Source: Rhizodiscina lignyota (taxonomy: Eukaryota > Ascomycota > Dothideomycetes > Aulographales > Rhizodiscinaceae). Taken from it: a stretch of DNA of 64,000 nucleotides. Every line of letters begins with the position of its first letter. Position 1 is the first letter of the stretch. The notes beneath the pieces were generated by a model. It saw nothing but the letters and a program-made list of their open reading frames with translations. It did not search any database and was not told the DNA's origin. This document shows positions 1 to 11,969 of the stretch, piece after piece. The position numbers and the translations under genes are program-made. The stretch is from the NCBI GenBank assembly GCA_010015805.1, contig ML978138.1:372001-436000 (forward strand). Reading direction: 5' to 3'.

Positions 1-56
1 AAGCATCCAATTCACGTGCTGTACGGGCAGAAGACGCCACTAACCGTAAAATATAG

Positions 57-1384
57 GCGATTTTCTTGCGTCCGGTCGACTCGATGGCACCGTTGTTGTC
101 TTTGACGTGGAGACCAGTGGAGTCGCGCGCAAGTTGAGGGGCCACACCCGTCAAGTCCAATCGCTCAGTTGGTCGTCCGATGATCGATATCTACTCACAG
201 CATCTCATGACTGGAAGTGCATTCTCTGGGACTTGCAAGATGGCTCAAGGCTTCGAACGGTCCGGTTCGAGGCTCCCGTCTTCATCGCAGAGCTTCATCC
301 CAAGAATCATTTCCTCTTCGTGATTGCGCTCTTTGAAGACCAACCTCAACTCGTCGACGTCTCCTCCGAAACGCCTTTGAAACGTACCACCCCTTCCACC
401 CCGAAGCGGTCCCAGGCGGACAAAGAGAGCGGAGGCGAGAAACAAGCCGCGCAAGATGCGAAGAATACCACTACCGTCGCTACTTTCACGAGCAACGGCG
501 ACCACATACTATCTGGCACGAACAAGGGCTGGTTGAATGTTATTGATACGGCGACCTGCAAGACCTTCTACTCGACCCATCTGACGAACAGCATTGTAAT
601 CTACATCAGACTCAATGGCAAAGGAGAAACAATACTCGTCAACTCCAGCGATCGATGTGTACGCACGATCAAGCTTCCTAATTTCAGTTCTGATGGATTC
701 GACTGGGACAATCTGAGGTTAGAGGTTGAACACAAATTCCAGGATCAAATCAATCGGCAGTCATGGAATCATGCTTGCTTCAGTCCAGCAGACGGCGAGT
801 ATGCAGCTATGACATCCTACATGAACCACATCATCTACTTATGGGAGCGTGCCGAAAAAGGAAGTTTAGTCGCGGTGTTGGAAGGACCAAAGGAGGAGCT
901 GTCAGTCGTGGAATGGCATCCCAATAAGACTTTTGTTGCGGCCATTGGCGTGGACTCCGGTCGCATATACCTCTGGGCGACACCCACGCCTCAGCGATGG
1001 TCGGCACTTGCGCCAGACTTTGTCGAAGTGGAAGAGAACGTGGAGTACGTCGAGCGCGAAGACGAATTCGATATCCATCCGATCGAAGAGGTTCACAAGC
1101 GACGTTTAGACGCGGAAGATGAAGAGGTGGATGTTCTTACCACCGAGCCTGCCAAGGCGGAGTCTGTCGATGGGCAATTCCGGATGCCTGTGCTGCTGGA
1201 TATCGAGGCAAGCGACAGCGAGGACGAAATGATAGCGATTGGTGCGGGCCAGTTCCGTAGGAAGAGCCCCGGGGCTGGACGAGATTGGGGCGATGAAGGG
1301 AGCAACGCTCCGAGTGGAGACGAGCGAAAGGTGAATGGTGCTGTGAGAGGCACCAACGGAAACAAGAGACGAAGAGCCGAGTGA
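57..1384 (+). CDS. SWD1: COMPASS subunit Swd1/RBBP5-like WD40 protein (3' part)
   Basis: Partial gene. An intron with a CTAAC branch point ends at position 56, and the last exon runs from 57 to the TGA at 1382-1384. The frame opens before the first possible start, so the N-terminus lies outside the window. The product carries WD40 blades (for example GHTRQVQSLSW, SHDWKCILWDL, SYMNHIIYLWE and VVEWHPNKTFVAAIG) followed by a long acidic, disordered C-terminal tail with no further repeats. That layout and the blade sequences are those of Swd1/RBBP5, the propeller subunit of the Set1/COMPASS H3K4 methyltransferase, which acts in the nucleus. About 442 residues are visible, close to the 426 of yeast Swd1. 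Family membership is recognised from sequence; the complex role is known for the family. Confidence 0.85.
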
Positions 1385-3243
1385 TTGAACATTCAATCGA
1401 TCGGTTGATTTCCTCGGTATGTTACTGACATTGCAAAGCAACATATCTCTCTTCCTTCTCCGTCGCCTACCAGGCGAGTAGGAATACTTAAACAAAACAC
1501 AGAGAAGATCTGCTGCGACAAACTGCTCTAGCAGTGGTGCAGTCCAGGATGGCAGAGAGACAGCTAGGTATCTTTTTGATTTGCCTGCATATACGACTTA
1601 AGACTCGACATTTGGCACGAATGTGCCTTGGTATGGGTCCAGCAGATGTTCATTGGAGATGAGCATGGTGGCTAAATTGGGCATCATCCGCTGCAATGGG
1701 TAGTTGGTTGGGGAATTCATCCCCACGAGATATATTCGAACGAGATCCAATGACAGACGATTATGAATGACACTTCAATCTGAGTTACAAAATCGGCCAT
1801 GTCTACGCTGGTAGAGCGGCTACGCGATCAAAAGTGTTTCGAACTCGTCCACAGCCACACTTAGATACCTGAACGACTTCTTTCGGCGATACTTCACCGA
1901 ACCTCAGCACGCCAACCCACACAGCCAGCAGCAGATCAGACACTTCCCCGAAAAGGCCACAACTGAACCACCGGTTTTTAATTCGATACTAGACACGCAC
2001 GCCATATACGAGCGAATGCTCCAAGTAAATTGCATCTTACAGCCAACAACCTCTCCGAGCTCGGATGGGAGAAAGATGAAGGCACAAGAACATTAGCAGA
2101 AGTGATACAGCAGAAGTGCGCCGATGGCATACTCACGAGAAATGAAAGTGTTCATAAGTCATAAGGTATTATGAGTGAAAGACAGAGGTTCATGTACGAA
2201 GCTTTGGTCAGGGTTAGGGTTCCAACACACGTTGAAGTTTCCACATGTAGACAACAACAGTCCCTTGTGAATTGGATGAGAATAGTCCGAATGAGAAACC
2301 AACTTGTTTGTATACTACTGTTGGAGGTAGTGGAAGTAGCCCACAGGCACCCTCAGATGCTTGGACAGATAACAGTTCAGAGAGAAACATTCTATGATTG
2401 AACATAGTAAGAAGTGAGACAACTCTGACATCGCAACTGACTCGAAAGTAGTCGTGGAGGCACATCCGCTTATGCACGTCCTGCCGCTGCAAGTCGCCGA
2501 GCAGGCTGTTATACGCTTTGAACATGTTGATGGACGGCAGTTCAACGCATTCCTGACTGTGGGCAAGGCGTCGGCGGCTTGGAGAAAGTTGCAACTTCAT
2601 CGCCGAGTTGAGAGTGGTCGTAGCTTCCGTTTTTGCAGCTCACGAGCAGTATCGCCTGACCTATTTCCTCCGCATTCCTTTCTCGCCGATTCTATAATCT
2701 TATGTGTGGCTTGTTCGGATGGCAAAACCTCGAGTCGGAGAGGTCCACTTGCACAAGCAAGCTGAACATTCTTCTTGGCAGCGCACAGCCACAGAAGTCA
2801 ACAAAAGAAAGCCACATGTTCTCGGCCCGTTTTGGACTCGTACGTCTGCGACAAGTGTGGAAGCCTGACAGTTGCCCAACCCACGCAAAGCAATGCGCAA
2901 CATTGGACCAGGAAACGCACCGAACAGACCATCAACACGGCGACCCTCATTGGCTCTCGACGCCACAGTGGGGTGTGATGAGGAAATGACGACACAGATG
3001 CTGCGCCACCTCACCTGCATGATGAGAGCTCCTTCCCCCATGGGATCTTGGCTGTTGGTGGAGAGAGAGCTCGTGCTCACTCTGCAACTACAAACCAACA
3101 TCCTCTCCCACTATTTCCTCCTCTTTGGGCCCTTTACTTCCTGTCGCCTCACTTCTAATTCTCACCTGTCATAGCTGCTGATTTCCTCAAACCTGTCTTG
3201 CTCAATTCTCACGTCCTTCCCACTATCACTCTAAGCGCCGACA
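1385..3243. other. intergenic, no convincing gene
   Basis: Short ORFs occur on both strands. The longest is a minus-strand frame at 2214-2600 (128 codons), which I do not recognise. The last few hundred bases before 3244 are pyrimidine-rich, as expected for the promoter and leader of the downstream gene. Confidence 0.5.
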
Positions 3244-4882
3244 ATGGCAGGCCACAATGACCCACGCCTGCTTTACTCAATAGCCGGCATCAGAGCCTAC
3301 CACATCCAAAATGGCGAAGAATCGCCTCTCACGCCTTCCGGCCCTCAAACCCTCTCCCTCCTTATGGTCCCCACCTCCTCCCCCTTCGCCGACCTCAGCA
3401 ACACCTACGCACAGAACGAAGTCCCAGAGGAAGACTTCTACCTGCACCTCAACCTCCCTCCAGAGCTCGACCTCCCGCTCCCCGCGACGACACAGATCTA
3501 CCACCAGCCACCGCGCAGCTACCTCATCCCACGATGGGATTTGGGACCAGACTCGGGCGCATTCACGCGTATAGAGTTTCCGTCGCTGGGGAAGGGGCCA
3601 AATCAGGTCTCGCAGGAGGACATTGATACGTTCGAAACGATTCTGGCACAGTGCACAGCGTTTCTGGAGCGCGCTCATCCTCCGACGTCGGGGAAGGCGC
3701 TGCAGGGAGAGAAGGGAGTAGCGAGCTATAATCCGGCGGATTTTGCGCCTGGAGAGGCGTATGCGAAGGGGACAGCTAGCTCGAATCATGGACAGATTGT
3801 ACTAGTGGATGAGGATGATGGAAGCGTCGTTGGCGAACTTACAGATGGCGCACAAGTGGTTGAGCATGAGACGTTGAAGCCAGGTCAAAAAGGTAACTTG
3901 ATATGTCCCGCTACCAATTGAACCATGTGCTTACAATCTTCGTCTAGATCCCGTAGAAATCCAAATCTCCCCCGACGGCAAACGCATCGACGTCCGCCCC
4001 GTCAGCGAAGATTACCTACGCATGGCGCGCCACCCCGCCTACCGAGACAGCAGCATGGTGCAAAACGCTGCTGCGGCCTCGCGCCTCATCGTCACCGGCA
4101 GCTCCTATCTGTCGAACCTGATGTCCAGCGGCGCAGACAACTTCATGGCCAAGACTAAGCCCGTCGAAAGACCGCTCACCTTCACGCCCACCACGCATGA
4201 CCGCGTGCGCAAGATCCACAGCTTCACGGCTGGCGCGGCGGACCTGAGCGCCAAGACGGTCGGGCAAGTGGGCAAGATTGCGCAGAATGTCGGCGCGACG
4301 CTGGCGAAGAGGGAAGCGAAGAAGAATAAGAATAAGGAACCTACTGAGGATTATAAACCAGGACTATTGAACAAGAGCATGATCGCGTTCAGCACGCTGG
4401 CTGATGGTATCGCGTTCTCCGGCAAGAGCATCCTACAGACCGGCCAGGCGGCCACCAGCACCGTGGTGCGGCATAGATACGGCGACGAGGCCGGCGGCAT
4501 CGCGCACCAGCTTGCGGGGGGTGTCACGAACGTGGGCCTTGTCTACATTGATGTAACGGGTGTCTCAAGGCGGGCAGTGATCAAATCGGTCGCGAAAGGC
4601 ATGGTGGTCGGGCGTGTTAAAGGTGGGGGTGAAGTGGTGGTCGGCGGTGGTGATGGAGGCGTCGTGCCCGAATCTGACCTCCGCAAGGCAGCTGGGGGCG
4701 GTGTTACCAACGACAATCTTGGGCAGACACAGGTCGGCGGACCGCCGGGACCAGGACTCGTGGGCTTTGGGAATGCCGCACCGCCGCCGTCGTCGTACGG
4801 CGGTAGCACGGTTGGCGAACCGCTCGGGTCGGCGGGCTTGCATGGCCAGAATTATATGGGTGAAAAGGGTGGCCGGTATTGA
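3244..4882 (+). CDS. senescence/spartin-domain protein
   Basis: Two exons, 3244-3892 and 3948-4882, joined in phase across a 55-nt intron, give 527 residues. The N-terminal half (about 1-215) has no domain I can name. The C-terminal half carries the plant-senescence/spartin domain (Pfam Senescence, PF06911), from about residue 240 (AASRLIVTGSSYLSNLMSSG) to about 430 (GGVTNVGLVYIDVTGVSRRA). It is Gly/Ala-rich and amphipathic, and the tail is Gly/Pro-rich and low-complexity. Proteins with this domain (spartin, plant ERD7) associate with lipid droplets and membranes; in filamentous fungi the function is little studied. The start is the first ATG after a pyrimidine-rich leader. No signal peptide is visible. 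Confidence 0.85.
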
Positions 4883-5329
4883 GATTTTCTGGTGTTTGGG
4901 AAATGGGAATTACGAAAAGGGTATGACGTTTATATGAATGGGTCATGAAGGGTACTCCGAAAATAGGTGCATTCCGTGGGCTTCCGTGTGTGGAAGGTTC
5001 AGGGTCGTACAGTTGTTGTTTCTTCAGGTTTGCTTCTCTCACCACGGGCATAAACGCATATTGACATTATCGTCACGTGATGAGACCGCGGATTGCTCCT
5101 GACGACAAACATTTTTTGAGCGACGTGTATATTTTCTCATTGATACCTAGAATGTTAGTTCCGCGGGTGTTGGACTCTAAGCGCCTATGATGTGTGTCGT
5201 CACTGCTATTCCTACCTCTTGAACAAGTTTCATTATTCTTCCTAACTTCTTAATTCGAGGTTTCGCAACACCATTTTGACTCCAAGTTGTTCACTCCGGA
5301 AAGCTCTTCGCTTCAATTCCACCGGAACA
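4883..5329. other. intergenic
   Basis: 3' region of the senescence-domain gene and 5' region of the small gene that follows. I see no RNA gene or repeat here. Confidence 0.5.
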
Positions 5330-5757
5330 ATGCATAGGCTTTTTCGCTCGACCTTTGCTTCTCTACTCTCAACGCCCTGGATGGAATCGACGCCGGGCCG
5401 AATGCGCAGCTTCGAGCATGCCCTCAAGTCGAACTTTGTGAGTCACGCCGTAACGGTAAGTGTTCTCCTGCTTTGTTAGCGCTGTACTGCTGGTGTCAAT
5501 GCTCAATTCAACTGATGCTCGCTCGTCACCAGGCCGCGTCAAAATCGACTACTGCTGTCGCTGAAGTGTCCGCGAACACTATGACCGGCGTCTCAGGAGC
5601 AACCGCAATTGCCAAGAAGGGTTTGAAAGCCGTTGTTCGGGATCCCGTCATTAGCGTGAGCAAGCAACGCAATCCGTCGACATCGACAGTCAACAACTCC
5701 GTCTCTTTTGAGCAAGACTGGGTCTCGGTTCACCAACGTTTGGCACCTTGGGCATGA
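5330..5757 (+). CDS. hypothetical small protein, two exons
   Basis: Exon 5330-5455 and exon 5533-5757 join in phase 0 through a GTAAGT...CACCAG intron of 77 nt and give 141 codons minus introns, that is 116 residues. The start is MHRLFRSTFASLLSTPW, an Arg/Ser-rich amphipathic N-terminus that could be a mitochondrial presequence. The middle is Ala/Val/Thr-rich. I recognise no family. The TGA at 5755-5757 is followed in the same frame by 75 more open codons, so a longer or damaged gene is possible. Support is a good splice pair only. Confidence 0.4.
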
Positions 5758-8700
5758 ATTGAAGCCAAGTATTTTGTTGCAAAGGCTTGGCGACGTTGGT
5801 GGATGGACGGAGACCGTGCCGTGTCGCTGATCTTCTATCGCGCGAAGTGGTCTCACCTTGCCCGCCTCACTTATGTCCGTTGGGTATTGTTTGAACGGAA
5901 GCTAAGCCTCCATCGGGCCACCATGAAGTCCATGAAGCGGGGTACGAAGACAATTCTCATAGTTTGGACGTTGGAGAGTCGGTGAGAGCACCTGGGGTCG
6001 GGACGAGATCGGATCAAAGGACTGCGAGCCGATAATAGCTAATGCGCGAGGGTGTCCGGTGGGAGGCAATTGTTTAACGTCCAAATAAAGTTGATTCTCT
6101 GCGGTCCGACTGATCCTTGCATTTCGATTTGATGGGTGGACAGGTGTGATGGGCTTGCCCGTCTTGCAGCCGACCATGGCGCAATGCGCCAGCCTGCCTC
6201 GTGGTCGCAGGCCCGATGCTGCCGACCTGTGCATTCGGCAATTGACCGAAATGCCGCCGACGGCGTGCCTCGTGTTCCGTGGAATGTCGTGCTCGAGAGA
6301 GTTAGCATGCCGGTTGTGCTGGTGGCGTCGTAGAGTCGGCGGGAGTGCGGTCACTGCGGTGTCGGTGAGGGCAGGAGGTGCATTGCAGGCCCTCAGTTCA
6401 AGCGTGGTGGACAAAGGGCGCTAGCGAAAGGGAGCACAGAGATCTTAAGAATACGGAAGATCAGACGAGGCAGACTCGCGTCGCTAGTTGCCAATGGAGC
6501 TAGGAAAGGAAAGAGAGACATTCTGCACAAGCAGTGCCTTGGCTGTTTCATTAATCAAAGACATCATTGGTAAAAGCCAATTTTCAGGGGGATGCGAACA
6601 GGTGCAGACGGAAGTGGGAAAATGTGGCAGTGAGCGGAGTCGACGACTCCTCCCCCGGGGCCACGATGGCTTTAATATGAGCAACGGTGGTTATGCACTG
6701 CCTCAACCATCACAGAGGTCTAGATTCGAGGCAACTCGTGAAAAGGAACGCGCCCAGCGATTGTGACAAGTCGGATTCCCGTGGTGGTGGTACGCCGGTA
6801 TGCCGAGAGTCGTGGGCAGCGCGTGGTGAACGTGGAAATGCAGGCAATGCCTCTCGCCTCACGCTCGCCCGCACGCCTGGGGAAGTAATCATCCGGATTT
6901 AGCTTTATGCAGGGTGCAGTTATATTTGCGTCATGCAGCTTTGACGTCTTCCATCCCAGCCGCACGGTGGTGCTGGGTAGGCCTACCGCCTCGCGAACCA
7001 CTCCTTACCAGGAGAGGGCAGGGAGGCCATCTTGTTTTCGTGTTCGCGTAGAGTTTTGAATCTCGATAGTCCCTTGAAGAGTTTTCATCCCAGCTGCGAC
7101 GGCGGGGGCCAGGCCGAAGACCTTACTCGTTGCGCGTAGAGGATTGATACTGAACTCCAAGCGAGTTGCAGCGACAGGAGGTTGAAGACGATCATGATGA
7201 GATTAGCCTTCGAGGAGTGAAACCCGCGGCTTGCGTTGGATGCGCTTCCATGCCACTGCCGCCGCTGCTCGGGAGATTGGCCAATAGCCAGCACGGTTCA
7301 CTGCAAGATGCGCGAGTGAGGATAGTCGCCGTCGCCGTCATGCACGGTGAGCGAGTGGCAGTTGCCGGCCGACAAGCGAGAGCGAGAGCCGACATGACCT
7401 CCTCCACGCGCCCTGGACAGCAGATGCTGCGCTGTCGATTGCGTCGAATATGGACAGCGGTGGCCTGCGTTCGACTTAGCAGCCGGTCCCTGCGATCGCG
7501 TAGAGCGCGCTGCCGTGCGACGCCGGGTGTGCGGTGGTACAGTACACAGGCACTCCGCACGCCGCCAGCGCGGATCCTCATCATCGCTGTCCCAATCATG
7601 TGCCAAGCATTCCATTTTTGGACGCTCGCACGCGACAGCTGGGAGGGGGTGGACGGAATGGGCGTTGTGGAGGCGTCCATCTCCAGCGGTGCCGGGCAAT
7701 TGGGTTGCGGATGTCATGCTGAGCTGCTGCAATACAGCGTTTAGACTCTATGCTGCCCTCGTTATTCCCGGCGTCTGTCTCCTCCACCTGTCAGGGCAGC
7801 GGTTTGATTGATATTCCAGCTTCGGAATGGTCGGTATGCCTGCTGCGTCACTGCACACCATTTCGGAGAGCATCCCGGCGGTGTGGATCGCTAGAAGCCT
7901 TACCTCACCTGCCCTCTGTACCAAGGCCGCAACGCGCCGCTCGACGCCGCGCCGTCTGGCATAGATCAACTGGGCCGGTGTCACTCTGCTCGGCAGCCAT
8001 CTTGCATATCGCATCTGTCCGGTGAGGTCAGACGGGAAGAGGAAGCTATTCATTAGGTTTTTCAAGGTTTGGCGGCAGCTAGCAGCGACACTCACCTCCT
8101 CTGCCACTTCGACAGTGACGCCGCCCTCTCGGAATGCCAACCGCACCGTCGAACCCTTTCTGGGACGCACGAGGCCCTGCATGCTCCGAAATTTGCCGAG
8201 TGTCCGTGGCCTCTAGTCCTCGGGGGGCCGGTTTCGGGCGGACTGTATGCCTGGAAAGCTATACGTACTCCTCTCGATGGTACGTACAGCTGTAGGGCTC
8301 GAGAGAGCGCTAGCAGCCATGCTGGCCATGTTGCATGCTGGCATGCTCCGGAGCGTAGAATTGCCCGGCACTCTCGCTGATACTACACTCGCTGATGGCG
8401 CGGGAGCGCCTGTCTTTATGGAGCGTCGAGGCCACTGTGGATTACGACTTCCACGGCGTCATGGCGACGTCGCTGCTGTCTTACTCAAATGCTCTTAGAT
8501 CCCGCGGCCCTGGCTGTCGGGACTGTTGCTGCGATCAGGAGGAGCTTCGAAACGATCGTGGACCCTCCCAGGGCGTAACGAGGGCATGCACCTAGCGCCG
8601 GCACGCATTAAGCTACGCTCTAGCCTGCGCCGCAACGGTTGTGGGTGCCGATCATGGGTGCTCGTGGTCTGCTCCAGTCGGCTGCTCCTGGTTCCAACAA

Positions 8701-9845
8701 TTCTCCATCCGCCGGGGCCGCTGAAATTCAAGGAACTCATCCATGACCTGATGCTGCCCGATTCCTGCTCGGACTTGCGCGACCAGTTGCTTCCGGCTCA
8801 GCACACTAGCCACGTGTGGACGTCCCCGGCACCTACGGCAGGACTAGCTGTCGTTTTCTCGTTGGCTTAGGTAGTTCACCGCGAGGAAGACGATAAGCGG
8901 CCTCCAAGCAACCCCCAACTGCAACTTGCAACTCCCACGGCGCACGTTACCACTACGCAATTGCAATGGTCATGCTGCTCGGAGATCTCTCCAGTCAGGT
9001 GCCTGGCTCCCTCTGCGCCGCCGTGCAAGCACCCCCAAGTTCCAACTGACGTTATGTCTGACGGACGCTGCAGGATGCGAACGCTTGAAAACGCCGCATG
9101 TGGAGTGCGTGCCACACGACCCTCTCCCAATAGGAACCCTCTCCCGGCGAGATTCCAGGGAAGCTTAGAGCGTGTTCAGCCACCGACTCCTAACTCATCT
9201 TGACGTGGAGCTTAAACCCATCAAATTAGCAGTGATAGTCAAGCCATCCTCTCTTGCTCCTAGCCTGCGTGCATGGATGCCGCAATACATCCAATCACGG
9301 CGAAGCGTGCTCGCTGCTGAAATGCCATAATTGGGATATGCCGCCAGACCATCGCCTGTTTCTGCCCTTCACTTCTACATATTCTGGCGCCAACTCCCGT
9401 ACCCAGCATCCGCAGAGCACATCGCTCGCAAACCGCCGACTGGTTTACACAGTCGCTTCTGCGTGCAAGACGCCGGTCATCGTGGTCTGTGCCGGTCAGC
9501 CCTAACACAGCTTCGTTCGTGGGTGGACGTTTAGAGCGCGAGCGTGTCTACTTAGAGCCTGCTAAGGGCCGGGAGTTTCGCGTGTTTGGACGTCCAGCGT
9601 AGCAATTTGAATAGTCCATTGCCCCTGGTCCTTGCCTGCACAGGAACAACGCCTGAGGCTCCAGCCACGCATTCCTACCCCATAACCGTGCTCTGAGGCT
9701 CTGCATCATAGGTCCCACCAGGCTGCCTGATCTGCTGCAATCGTGTTGCTTGGAAGCTGCCACCGCAGGCCCACTCGTCCCGAGAATTTATTCTTCAAGC
9801 CACTGCGATCCAGATCCACCACGTCTTCCGGACCACCACTTTTCT
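5758..9845. other. 4-kb stretch without a convincing gene upstream of bZIP gene
   Basis: Many overlapping ORFs of 60-190 codons occur in all frames, but none shows a recognisable domain, a consistent splice pattern or a clear start. The region is GC-rich with long open frames on both strands, so the ORFs are probably compositional. It may hold the long promoter or leader of the bZIP gene. I found no tRNA, rRNA or transposon ORF. Confidence 0.4.
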
Positions 9846-10981
9846 ATGCCGGCCACCTATCTCTCCACTCGTCCGCTTCGACTCGTGGATGGTCCAATCG
9901 CAATGATGGATCATCACTCGAACATGCCAGAACCTCAGAAACCCACCTCTCCACAGACAAGTTACTCATCCGAGTCAGAGGTGAAAGCTGCCGGTATGAG
10001 TCAGTCTGGTGCAAAACGACGGCCATCCCGAGCAGGAACGAGGAGTGTCTCTACTCTCACTGCGGCACAGTTGGAGAGGAAGCGCGCAAACGACCGCGAG
10101 GCTCAACGCGCCATCCGCCAGAGAACCAAGGAGCACATCGAGAACCTGGAACGGAGAATCGCAGAGTTGACTGCCACCGATGACACGAGCTCCAAGCTGA
10201 TGCAAGCGCTCCAGCGCAACGAGGAACTCGAGCACGAGAACGCTATTCTGCGCTCTCGACTTGGCCAAACTGTTGGTGTGTACCCGGGAGAAGGCGAAGG
10301 TATGCGCCGGAGATTTTTGGACCCTTATTATTATGAGTTTACCCTTCCTAACTTGAAGTAATAGGCATAGGGGGTGCCTCTCCATCCGGTAGGATTGCGT
10401 TGGTTGGTCAATCGAGGCTCTCTGCTACACCGACGCGAAGTGTCGCCAGCCTTTCGTCCACCGTCTCTCAGCCTGAGCACTGGCAGCATCACGCAGCTCA
10501 CAGTACAACATCAACTCCGACGATTGGTGCATCATCCAGCAACGTTGCCCCAGAATCTTCTCAGTCTGGCATGGGCTGGTCTCAGCACGCTCACGGGCTG
10601 CCTCGACCACTTGGACAGCCTGAAGCTCCTCAGCACGCTTTACATCAAGTTGAACCTTCACAGCCCGCCCCAACCAGCAGCTACAGCTACATGTTGGATT
10701 CTAGCGGTCGCCCCGTACATTATCAACCATCCGAGCAAGTTCCAATGTCTTACGACCAGACCCAGACCGGCCATCCACCCAATCCCTATCAGTCACCAGA
10801 TTACCAGTCGCGAAACATCGGTGCAGAAGTCGCGCAGCAACCTCCTACATATCCAGCATACCAGAGCCACCAAGGATACATGGCCAGCGCGCCTATGGCA
10901 CAATCGCAGCAACCACCACATTCGCAAGCCTCGCAGCATATGATGTATAATATGCCACCCAACATGAAGCCCCAACAGTGA
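9846..10981 (+). CDS. bZIP transcription factor
   Basis: Exons 9846-10299 and 10365-10981 give 356 residues; the intron has GTATGC, branch CTAAC and acceptor TAATAG. The next AG six bases on is also in phase. A basic region at about residues 79-96 (RKRANDREAQRAIRQRTK) is followed by a leucine-zipper-like heptad stretch to about 140 (ENLERRIAEL, LMQALQRNEELEHENAIL). The rest is Ser/Pro/Gln/His-rich and disordered, ending in Gln/Pro/Met-rich sequence typical of fungal activation regions. Aligned with AP-1 types, the position of the usual invariant Asn is Asp83. The chosen start is the first in-frame ATG; the frame is open further upstream without an ATG. It is a nuclear DNA-binding regulator; targets are unknown. 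Confidence 0.8.
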
Positions 10982-11969
10982 CAACCACAGCACACTTGCT
11001 CGAAAACTTCCTCATTGCGCATGATCGACGAGGCGATCCTCGTACCTTTCTAACTGCCGTACGCGCGTCTCCGTTTCGAGCGCGTACGCACGGTCAGGAT
11101 CGCAACGAACAATCGAATTTTCACGGGACGAGAGAGCACTGCGACAACAGAAGCACTTTATGACGGTCTCACAATTGCAAGGCGACAAACAACGTACGTC
11201 GAACCAATTCGGACCGACCTAGAGGCTAGAGTTGGGCCGCGAGCAACGAGTGAATTCGACCGCCATTTGCCACCAGAACATCCAGAACCTCCTTTTCAAC
11301 CCCTTCGGTCGAAGGACCAGCGAATACGACTTCTTAACACGCTCATGACGACGGTCGCAGTCTATGGAGTTCGTCAAGGGCGGCATTGAACATACTTATT
11401 TTCACACACACAAAACTAGCATAGCACGATGATTTACGAATGACTTCCCACGGCCTGGCACAACAAACACACGAGTTCACAATCCGATTCTAGTTTTCCT
11501 TGTCGATCGTTCCTCCACTGCACTTGGCATCGCATCCGTTCATCTCTTTTGAGCGCCTGCAGCGAACGAACCAGGGCATTTTCTCGTACGGAAGGGATTC
11601 GAAATGGAACTGCATAACCGGAGGCCAACATCTCTTTGCGACTATACCCGGAGGATTGGAGTTCCGAGTCTATAGCGTTGTTGCTATTGGGTGTGGCGGT
11701 GTTAAGAATCCCACTAAGCGCTATTCCAATACCATGAAGCTGCAGTTGGGGTTGGAACTCTCACTTCAACAGCTGTCAACAACTGCAAGAGTAATACAAA
11801 ATTGGAACTGCCACGACCTTCCTATAACAGCAACAAACACCGAATAAGCTCCGCAGCATACACATCACTACATCTCCTGATCTTTACGTTCGAAAACGGA
11901 AACTCAACCACCAACTTCTAAGCATGCCCACACGCCCACAGTCCCCCACGACGACAATAACCTAATCTC
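10982..11969. other. intergenic between convergent genes
   Basis: The 3' regions of the bZIP gene (plus) and of the oxygenase gene (minus) face each other here. Only short, unconvincing ORFs occur. Confidence 0.5.

Noticed and set aside
1795-1860. tRNA-like stretch with TTTCGAACTC
   Set aside because: No matching A box, acceptor stem or anticodon arm could be folded.
2206-2223. Telomere-like TCAGGGTTAGGGTTCC
   Set aside because: Only two TTAGGG-like units, inside an ordinary gene region; chance.
7166-7744. 192-codon plus-strand ORF and overlapping 144-162-codon minus ORFs
   Set aside because: Arg/Ala/Cys-rich, overlapping on both strands, no domain and no ATG context; probably composition.
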